NCBI GenBank assembly: GCA_038213005.1
Contig: JBBQTU010000147.1
Coordinates: forward strand, 1 to 10,975
Origin: JBBQTU01 sp038213005
GTDB lineage: Bacteria > Planctomycetota > Phycisphaerae > Tepidisphaerales > Tepidisphaeraceae
Reading direction: 5' to 3'
DNA length: 10,975 bases
Part shown: positions 6,199-10,975 of the stretch, piece after piece
Layout: each line of letters starts with the position of its first letter
How positions within the stretch are numbered: the stretch's first letter is position 1
Translations under genes and position numbers: made by a program
The notes under the pieces: generated by a model
Databases searched by the model: none
What the model saw: only the letters and a program-made list of their open reading frames with translations
What the model was told of the DNA's origin: nothing

Positions 6199-7563
6199 TC
6201 AGGCCTTCGCCTCTTCAGGCTTGGGCAAGTCCACATCCTCGATCTTCGCCGATTCGATCACCTTATCCAGGGCACGGTTCTCGCGAAGCTTCAGATACAT
6301 GTTCGCCAGCGTGCCGTCCTTCGACAACTGCTGCTTCATCTTCTCAGGACGCTCGCCATACTGGGCGGCCATCATCGCCACCTGGCCATTGAGCTCTGCT
6401 TCGTCGACCTCGATCTCAAGCTGTTCGGACAGGCGCTCGAGGATGAAGTACATCTTCAGCTCGCGGACCGCGGCCTCTTCGGCGCCGGTCTTGAGCTTCT
6501 CGATGTTCGCCTCGATCTGGGCCTGCGGCACGCCGCGCGACATCAGGTCGGTCGCGCGACGCTGCACAACCCGCTGCGTCTGACGCTGCGACATCTTGGT
6601 CGGCAGATCCAGCACCACGCTGTCGAACAGGAACTTGGAAACCTGGTCCCGCATCGCCTGCGCCACGTCGTTCTTGACGCGGATCTGCAGTTGCTCGCCC
6701 AGCGCCTCACGCAGTTCCGCCTCATCCTTGAACCCGAGATTAGTGAGGAATTCCTCGTTGATCTCTGCCGGTTCCAGCTTCTTGATGTCCTTCAGGGCAA
6801 TGACCAGCTCCACGTCCTTGCCGGCCAGGTCCGCGTTGCCGAAATCGGCCGGGGCCTTGACGGTGATCGTCTTGCTCTCGCCGGGCTTCAGACCGGCCAG
6901 TTGCTTGTCCATGTCCTCGACGAACAGCCCCGCAATGCGGCCGGCCGCCAGCACGAACATCGCGTCCTTCTGCGCGCCAACTTCCTTGCCTTCGCACTTC
7001 ACGCTGACGTCGGCAGTGATATAGTCCTTCGCTTCCAGCCCACGATTCTCAACCGGCACCAGCGTGCCCTGCTGCTGGCGAAGATTCGCCATCGCCTGGT
7101 CGCGGTGCTCGTCGGTCACTTCAACCTTGGGCCGCTTGACGGCAACGCCGGTCAACTCAGGCAGCGTAAACTCCGGGGCAATCTCAACTTCAAAGCTGAA
7201 CTTGAGGCTGCCGGACTCCGGCAACTCCAACTTCTGCTCGGTGCCGAAATCGGGCTCGCCCAAGACCTTCAGGTTGTTCTTCTGGATCGCCTGCTGATAG
7301 CTCTCGCTGACCAGGGCGCGGCGAACGTCCTCGCGGACGTCGGTGGCGAATTTCTTCTCCACCAGCTTGCGCGGGGCATGGCCGGCGCGGAACCCCGGAA
7401 TCGCGGCCTTCTGCCGCAGTTCCTTGAAGTTTTCCTCGAGCTTCGTCGTGATGCGCTCGGCGGGAATCTCGATCGTCACTTTCTTGGTCCCGGGACCCGC
7501 CTCCTCGATCTGAACGGGATAAGTGAACTCCGCCTCGGCAACACCGGTCTGGTTCTCGGCCAT
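6199..7563 (-). CDS. tig: Trigger factor (ribosome-associated chaperone and prolyl isomerase)
   Basis: The 454-residue protein docks at the ribosomal exit tunnel and shields nascent chains. The N-terminal ribosome-binding domain (about 14-150) carries the signature loop GFRAGHAP (57-64), equivalent to GFRKGKVP of E. coli. The central FKBP-like isomerase domain spans about 177-262 (YITADVSVKCEG, then GLKPGESKTITVKAPADFG), and the helical substrate-cradling C-domain about 270-440. The length is close to E. coli trigger factor (432), with a slightly longer acidic tail (VDLPKPEEAKA). The start is ATG 7563, preceded by AGAGG with a seven-base spacer; an in-frame TTG at 7578 lies inside that ribosome site and is rejected. 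It is divergent from the LeuB-like gene and ends in a clear intrinsic terminator, so it appears monocistronic. The usual clpP-clpX neighbours are not in the window. Confidence 0.97.
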   Translation of the reverse strand: MAENQTGVAEAEFTYPVQIEEAGPGTKKVTIEIPAERITTKLEENFKELRQKAAIPGFRAGHAPRKLVEKKFATDVREDVRRALVSESYQQAIQKNNLKVLGEPDFGTEQKLELPESGSLKFSFEVEIAPEFTLPELTGVAVKRPKVEVTDEHRDQAMANLRQQQGTLVPVENRGLEAKDYITADVSVKCEGKEVGAQKDAMFVLAAGRIAGLFVEDMDKQLAGLKPGESKTITVKAPADFGNADLAGKDVELVIALKDIKKLEPAEINEEFLTNLGFKDEAELREALGEQLQIRVKNDVAQAMRDQVSKFLFDSVVLDLPTKMSQRQTQRVVQRRATDLMSRGVPQAQIEANIEKLKTGAEEAAVRELKMYFILERLSEQLEIEVDEAELNGQVAMMAAQYGERPEKMKQQLSKDGTLANMYLKLRENRALDKVIESAKIEDVDLPKPEEAKA

Positions 7564-7622
7564 GACAATCCTCTGCAAGTTTCGCTGTGTTCTGATTCCG
7601 CCCCGAGGGGCCGAAAAATGAG

Positions 7623-7641
7623 GCCGGGAACACTTCCCGGC
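7623..7641 (-). promoter_or_regulatory. Hairpin with T-run in the tig leader (possible attenuator)
   Basis: A perfect 8-base-pair stem (GCCGGGAA 7623-7630, TTCCCGGC 7634-7641) closes a three-base loop. On the minus strand it is followed by CTC and then ATTTTT (7619-7614), about 50 bases before the tig start. It could be a weak terminator acting on the tig leader or a stabilising 5' hairpin. A possible tig promoter (TTGCAA 7682-7677, TAGCAT 7660-7655, 16-base spacing) would put the hairpin at the extreme 5' end of the message. Function is inference. Confidence 0.45.
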
Positions 7642-7713
7642 TTCGTGAGGCCGTATGCTACGCGCCGCCGAAAGTTTTGCAAAGGCCCCACATCATCTGT
7701 CTGCGAGTCCGTC

Positions 7714-7742
7714 TTGCCGCCTTCCCCCTGCACGGCTACACT
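7714..7742 (+). promoter_or_regulatory. Putative promoter of the LeuB-like gene
   Basis: TTGCCG (7714-7719) and TACACT (7737-7742) stand 17 bases apart, each matching 4 of 6 of the sigma-70 boxes. Transcription would begin near 7749, about 25 bases before ATG 7774. AAAGG (7760-7764 region) provides a plausible ribosome site. The match is by eye only. Confidence 0.35.
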
Positions 7743-7773
7743 CCCCGGCTCAACTACGAAAGGCAAACAGATT

Positions 7774-8865
7774 ATGCGAATTGCAGTCATCGGCGGCGAT
7801 GGTACCGGTCCTGAAGTGGTGGCCGAAGGCCTCAAGGTCCTTGCGGCCGTCTCCAAAAAGGTCGGCTTCGATTACACCCTGAAGCACTTTGATATCTCCG
7901 GCGACCGCTACCTCGCGGCTGGCGGCGACCCAAACAAGCAGACCCTGCCCGTCATCCATGACGAGGAAGTCGCCGAACTCCGCACCTTCGACGCCATGTA
8001 TCTCGGCGCTGTCGGCCACCCCAAGATCGCGCCCGGCATCCTGGAAAAGGGCGTTCTGCTCCGTCTCCGCTTTGAACTCGACCAATACATCAACCTCCGC
8101 CCCGTGAAGCTCTATCCCGGCGTCGACACCCCGCTGAAGGACAAGGGCCCGGACGACATCGATTTCGTCGTCATCCGCGAGAACACCGAAGGCATCTACA
8201 CCGGCATGGGCGGCGTCCAGTACAAGGGCATGCCCTCCGAAGTGTCCACGCAGGTCAACTGCACCACCCGCTTCGGCGCCGAGCGCGCCATCCGCTTCGC
8301 CTTCGATATGGCCCGCCGCCGCAACAAGAAAAAGCAGGTCACCCTGGTCCACAAGACCAACGTCCTGACCTTCGCCGGCAGCACCTGGTTTAACGCCTTC
8401 AACGAGATCGGCCAGAAGGATTACCCCGAAATCAAGCGCGACTACAACCACGTCGACGCCTGCTGCATGTGGTTCGTGAAGAACCCCGAATTCTACGATG
8501 TGGTCGTCACCGACAATCTCTTCGGCGACATCATCACCGACCTCGCCGCCGTCCTCCAGGGCGGCCTGGGCGTCGCCGCCGGCGGCAACATCAACCCCAA
8601 GGGCGTCAGCATGTACGAGCCCATGGGCGGATCAGCCCCCAAGTACACGGGCCTGAACGTCATTAACCCCATGGCCGCCATCGGCGCCGTCCAGATGCTG
8701 CTGGCCGAAACCGGCAACAACAAGGGCGACAAGAAGCTTGTCCAGGCCGGCGAAATGGTCATGAAGGCCATCCTCGCCACCACCCCCAAGATGAAGACCC
8801 AGGCCGCCGGCAAGATGGGCTACGGCACCAGGGAAGTCGGCGACCTGGTCGTCTCGGCCCTCTAG
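7774..8865 (+). CDS. leuB: LeuB/isocitrate dehydrogenase-family oxidative decarboxylase, probable 3-isopropylmalate dehydrogenase
   Basis: The 363-residue protein belongs to the beta-decarboxylating dehydrogenases. LeuB oxidises and decarboxylates 3-isopropylmalate in leucine synthesis. Seen are the N-terminal IAVIGGDGTGPEV, substrate-site LLRLRFELDQYINLRP (95-110; Arg99, Arg109), RENTEGIYTG (135-144), HKTNVL (193-198, Lys194) and the metal-site NLFGDIITD (248-256, Asp252 and Asp256). Leu95 and Leu96 align with the two leucines that hold the isopropyl group in Thermus LeuB, which favours this substrate. Two features are more IDH-like: RENTEG in place of RELTGG, and GSAPKY (286-291) with Lys290-Tyr291 where NAD-linked LeuB has Asp-Ile. 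This suggests NADP use. Homoisocitrate, tartrate or isocitrate dehydrogenase remain possible. It stands alone, with no other leucine genes nearby. ATG 7774 is chosen for family length; the frame is open upstream only because of antisense codon bias over tig and nfeD. Confidence 0.8.
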   Translation: MRIAVIGGDGTGPEVVAEGLKVLAAVSKKVGFDYTLKHFDISGDRYLAAGGDPNKQTLPVIHDEEVAELRTFDAMYLGAVGHPKIAPGILEKGVLLRLRFELDQYINLRPVKLYPGVDTPLKDKGPDDIDFVVIRENTEGIYTGMGGVQYKGMPSEVSTQVNCTTRFGAERAIRFAFDMARRRNKKKQVTLVHKTNVLTFAGSTWFNAFNEIGQKDYPEIKRDYNHVDACCMWFVKNPEFYDVVVTDNLFGDIITDLAAVLQGGLGVAAGGNINPKGVSMYEPMGGSAPKYTGLNVINPMAAIGAVQMLLAETGNNKGDKKLVQAGEMVMKAILATTPKMKTQAAGKMGYGTREVGDLVVSAL

Positions 8866-8909
8866 GCCGTGTCGTCCGCGGGTATGCAAACACAACGCGG
8901 CCCTCTTGT

Positions 8910-8942
8910 CCCCTCCCCCTTGGGGGAGGGTTAGGGAGGGGG
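8910..8942. repeat. G/C-rich palindrome with G-quadruplex pattern
   Basis: CCCTCCCCC (8911-8919) and GGGGGAGGG (8922-8930) form a perfect 9-base-pair palindrome with a TT loop. Continuing right, the plus strand holds four G-tracts (8922-8926, 8928-8930, 8934-8936, 8938-8942) separated by A, TTA and A. That is a classic G-quadruplex pattern with very short loops. It lies 45 bases after the leuB-like stop. Similar C-run/G-run palindromes occur as dispersed intergenic repeats in several high-GC bacteria; whether this one is repeated in the genome is not known. Confidence 0.75.
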
Positions 8943-8971
8943 TCGGAGTTCATCCCCAGCAAGCCAAATCA

Positions 8972-9001
8972 AAGAACCCGGCGGTATTCCGCCGGGTTCT
9001 T
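8972..9001. terminator. Bidirectional terminator between leuB-like gene and the ydbL end
   Basis: A perfect stem of 11 base pairs (GAACCCGGCGG 8974-8984 with CCGCCGGGTTC 8989-8999) closes a TATT loop and extends by two A-T pairs (8972-8973, 9000-9001). It lies 12 bases beyond the ydbL stop on the minus strand and about 106 bases after the leuB-like stop. A TTTGATTT tail follows on the minus strand and TTCTTC on the plus strand, so it can serve both convergent units. Confidence 0.82.
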
Positions 9002-9013
9002 CGCTATCCGTTA

Positions 9014-9412
9014 TCACCCCTTCTTCCGCCACACCCCGTCGGCATGCTTCAGATACTCCCCGGCCGGCGCCTTTGTGAAGTTCCTCGCGGCATTCCGCGC
9101 CGCAACATCTTCCGGCGTCACACCCGTCTCCTTCGCCAGCAGCCTATAAAGCTCGCTGCGGTCGGCGTTCTCCTCCGTCATCAGCTTCTTGACGTTCGCG
9201 TCATTGAGGTAGTCCGGCTTGACCGCGTCGACATACCCCAAAAACGTCTCGCCCAGTTTTCCGACCGCCTTCAGTTCCTGTATAGCCGCATACCGCCCGG
9301 CGAACTTGTCGCGCAGTTCCTCTTTCCGCCCGGCCTCGGCGATGCTGGCAAGCAGTCCGATTCCCAGAACCATCACTGCAACCGATGTGAGTCTCTGTGT
9401 TTTATTGGTCAT
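9014..9412 (-). CDS. ydbL: YdbL-family (DUF1318) periplasmic protein
   Basis: The protein has 132 residues. A signal peptide is plain: basic MTNKTQRLTS, hydrophobic core VAVMVLGIGLLASI, and AEA before Gly28 as likely cleavage site. The mature part matches the DUF1318/YdbL pattern: GYVDAVKPDYLNDANVKKLM, then SELYRLLAKETGVTPEDVAARNA, and the closing GEYLKHADGVWRKK. In E. coli, YdbL is a periplasmic helper of the YdbH-YnbE inter-membrane bridge, thought to keep YnbE from wrong self-association; that role here is by homology and gene order. ATG 9412 has AGGGAG nine bases upstream. It follows the ynbE-like stop by 15 bases, so the genes should be co-transcribed, and a bidirectional hairpin terminator lies 12 bases beyond its stop. 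Confidence 0.88.
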   Translation of the reverse strand: MTNKTQRLTSVAVMVLGIGLLASIAEAGRKEELRDKFAGRYAAIQELKAVGKLGETFLGYVDAVKPDYLNDANVKKLMTEENADRSELYRLLAKETGVTPEDVAARNAARNFTKAPAGEYLKHADGVWRKKG

Positions 9413-9427
9413 GATCGCAAGCTCCCT

Positions 9428-9637
9428 TCATTTCACAGCCGCTGGCGGCTGGGTTGATGTCGCCGTGGTCGCCGCCCCCGCCCCTGTCTTCTCAAAGGCA
9501 AAGAAGTCATCGAGCTGGCGGTCGACCTTAAGGTTCACATTCAGTGTGATTGGCTTAACTTCCACCGGGTCCACCTTCACACGAAAACAGCCAGCCGCCG
9601 ACACCAGCAGCACCAGCAGGATCATCATCCGCTTCAT
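9428..9637 (-). CDS. ynbE: YnbE-like small outer-membrane lipoprotein
   Basis: This is a 69-residue protein. The N-terminus MKRMMILLVLLVSAAGC is a lipoprotein signal with lipobox AAGC; Cys17 would be lipidated, leaving a mature part of 53 residues. VEVKPITLNVNLKVD after the Cys matches the short beta-strand segment of E. coli YnbE (pattern ITINxNxKI). In E. coli this strand stacks on the end of the YdbH beta-groove and ties it to the outer membrane. The tail is Ala/Thr/Pro-rich (GAGAATTATSTQPPAAVK) and longer than in E. coli, with no clear role. ATG 9637 is chosen because it starts the lipoprotein signal; the frame is open to another ATG at 9676, which would put 13 polar residues before the signal. 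The gap to the YdbH-like stop is 40 bases. Confidence 0.85.
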   Translation of the reverse strand: MKRMMILLVLLVSAAGCFRVKVDPVEVKPITLNVNLKVDRQLDDFFAFEKTGAGAATTATSTQPPAAVK

Positions 9638-9677
9638 AAACCAGCCCGCCTTTCTTTCCAAGGGCATTGTACTCATT

Positions 9678-10975
9678 CTACTGCTGCCGGGGCAGCGAAA
9701 GATACCTGCTCAGCAGCCAATCCAGATCGTTTGCGTTCACGTTGAGGTTCAGTGCCTGTCCATTCTCGGTGTTCCCGGCCCCCTGGATGGCGATGCGCGT
9801 CAGCAGATGGTCATCCTTGCGCTCAAAGTCAGCCCGCAACTTCTGCAGCTTGAAATGCGCCAGTGCCTGGACAATCCGCTCGCGAACCTTGGCATAGGTC
9901 GGATCGGTGACAAACCGCGGATCAGTGCTCGTCAGCCACTCCTCCACCTGCCTGGCCGTGTCCGTCAGGTGCAGGATGCTCCCCGGCCGGGCCTCGGCAT
10001 ACCCGTCCCCAAACCTAATGTTCGGCCATGCAAACTGCACCGGAATCTGCAGATCCGCCCTGCCATCGGCATAGGCCTTCTCGCCCGACAGCACCCAGAC
10101 GATCTTGCTCAGGTCCAAATCCTTCCCGCTCACCGTCGTGCGGATCGTCGGGACATTCAGCGGCATCGCAAACGGCTCGCATCGCAGCTCGCCACCCGCC
10201 CAGCCAATCCGGGCCGACTCGAAGCTGACGGCACCGTCGCCCTTGAGCCCAAACGTCGCCACCCCGTCAACCACTTCCCATTTCCCCATCTGCGCATATC
10301 GAAACGTCAGTCGCTCGCCCGGCTCAGTTCTGGGCGGCCACAACTGCGTCAGCGTCAACTTCGACGAAATGTCCTGAACGCTGAGCTGGTAATCCTTGTT
10401 ATCCAGCGACACCTTGTCGATCTCCAGCACCGCCCGGGGACGCACCTCGCCCCGCACCAGCGACACGTCGGCCTCCGCCAGCAGTTTCCCCTCGGGCTTC
10501 CACGCCTTCATCAACTGCGCCACCTCCGGATGCTCGCCCAGGGTCTTCAGGTCCAGCGGCGCCAGCGCCACATGCAATTGCCCGTCGGCCGCAGCCCCGA
10601 CGCCGCTCAACTTCCACGGCGCCAGCGTCGCCTTCGCTTCGGCCACCTGGAACACCACCCCCGCTCCCGATGCGCTCCATGCCCCCGCCCCGCCGCTGGC
10701 CTCTGTCGCACCCCACCGCAATTCCACCGGCACAGCGGCCGCCGCCCCCGCCCATGCCACATTCGCCTTGAAGCCTGCCCCCTCGCTAAGCCTCGCCGTC
10801 CAACCCGCGGCCGTCATCTGCACCCCACCCGCGCCCGCCACCTCAACATCCTTCACGATGATGGCCTTGCCCGCCTCGCCAATAGTCACCTGCGGCGCAC
10901 GGATCAAGAACGCCGACACGTCAACCACCGGCCCCTGCACGCCGCTCACCCGCCCCGTTGCACTGACCTGCACCC
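9678..10975 (-). CDS. ydbH: YdbH-like AsmA-family inter-membrane phospholipid transport protein (C-terminal part)
   Basis: Only the last 431 residues lie in the window; the frame is open to the right edge, so the true start and the inner-membrane anchor are missing. The visible part is a repetitive, beta-rich Ala/Gly sequence followed by the conserved YdbH C-region: VPTIRTTVSGKDLDLSKIVW, ADGRADLQIPVQF, RPGSILHLTDT, then VRERIVQALAHFKLQKLRADF and QALNLNVNANDLDWLLSRYL. E. coli YdbH (879 residues) is one of three partly redundant AsmA-like proteins, with TamB and YhdP, that move phospholipid to the outer membrane through a long hydrophobic beta-groove. The identification rests on this C-region and, strongly, on the ynbE-like and ydbL genes that follow in the same order as in E. 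coli. A GTG at 10973 is in frame but is not a credible start. Confidence 0.85.
   Translation of the reverse strand, partial: VQVSATGRVSGVQGPVVDVSAFLIRAPQVTIGEAGKAIIVKDVEVAGAGGVQMTAAGWTARLSEGAGFKANVAWAGAAAAVPVELRWGATEASGGAGAWSASGAGVVFQVAEAKATLAPWKLSGVGAAADGQLHVALAPLDLKTLGEHPEVAQLMKAWKPEGKLLAEADVSLVRGEVRPRAVLEIDKVSLDNKDYQLSVQDISSKLTLTQLWPPRTEPGERLTFRYAQMGKWEVVDGVATFGLKGDGAVSFESARIGWAGGELRCEPFAMPLNVPTIRTTVSGKDLDLSKIVWVLSGEKAYADGRADLQIPVQFAWPNIRFGDGYAEARPGSILHLTDTARQVEEWLTSTDPRFVTDPTYAKVRERIVQALAHFKLQKLRADFERKDDHLLTRIAIQGAGNTENGQALNLNVNANDLDWLLSRYLSLPRQQ

Noticed and set aside
7750..8451. Minus-strand 233-codon frame opposite the leuB-like gene
   Set aside because: Antisense shadow of a clearly conserved dehydrogenase.
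4555..8865. A 4.3-kb stop-free plus-strand frame running antisense to nfeD and tig and into the leuB-like gene
   Set aside because: The frame is codon-aligned antisense to both minus-strand genes, which rarely use TCA, TTA or CTA, so few antisense stops arise. The antisense part is Arg/His/Gln-rich without domains; only 7774-8865 is real.
8906..9457. Plus-strand 183-codon frame over the terminator and ydbL
   Set aside because: It runs through the G-rich palindrome and a terminator hairpin, then antisense to a signal-peptide-bearing DUF1318 protein.
10399..10755. Minus-strand 118-codon Gly-rich frame inside ydbH
   Set aside because: Out-of-frame shadow of the Ala/Gly-rich YdbH repeat region; composition is explained by GC-rich codons.

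Overview
The window reads as a chromosomal segment of a high-GC, Gram-negative-type (two-membrane) bacterium. Gene content, weak or absent Shine-Dalgarno sequences at some starts, a CheR/PAS sensor pair and a YdbH-YnbE-YdbL operon suggest a planctomycete, perhaps of the Phycisphaerae. That placement is inferred from gene content and style only; there is no rRNA or other phylogenetic marker here. Nothing points to a phage, transposon, plasmid, CRISPR array or tRNA. It looks like housekeeping and envelope DNA with a few decorated intergenic regions.

Left part (1-2534, minus strand): a signalling pair. A variant CheR-type methyltransferase (2534-1590) overlaps by 25 bases the start of a membrane sensor (1614 to beyond base 1). 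The sensor has four transmembrane segments, a long regular coiled coil, a GAF domain, a PAS domain and the start of a second PAS domain. The order CheR, coiled coil, PAS is that of single-chain CheB/CheR-PAS proteins, here split over two overlapping genes with a membrane anchor inserted. About 530 bases without a convincing gene follow (2535-3066).

Middle (3067-4440, plus strand): a cytoplasmic cyclophilin-type peptidyl-prolyl isomerase. Then comes a structured repeat region (a long bulged hairpin plus four tandem copies of ATAATTC), and a MacB/LolD-type ABC ATPase with no permease beside it. A strong hairpin (4480-4509) separates this ATPase from the convergent gene.

Centre (4510-7563, minus strand): trigger factor (tig) with a textbook intrinsic terminator behind it, then a long-form NfeD membrane serine protease. 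Cyclophilin, trigger factor and NfeD give the area a loose protein-folding and membrane-quality-control flavour, but they are separate transcription units.

Right part: tig is divergent from a plus-strand beta-decarboxylating dehydrogenase of the LeuB/IDH family (7774-8865) that carries the Lys-Tyr pair associated with NADP use. After it come a G-rich palindromic element with a four-tract G-quadruplex pattern and a bidirectional terminator. The last operon (minus strand, 10975-9014) encodes the C-terminal part of a YdbH/AsmA-like protein, a small YnbE-like lipoprotein and a YdbL (DUF1318) periplasmic protein. In E. coli the homologous set makes an inter-membrane bridge for phospholipid transport.

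No clearly new defence or mobile system is visible. The best leads are the split CheR/4TM-coiled-coil-GAF-PAS sensor, the LeuB-like enzyme with an IDH-like cofactor motif, the YdbH-YnbE-YdbL set in a probable planctomycete, and the two structured intergenic repeats.
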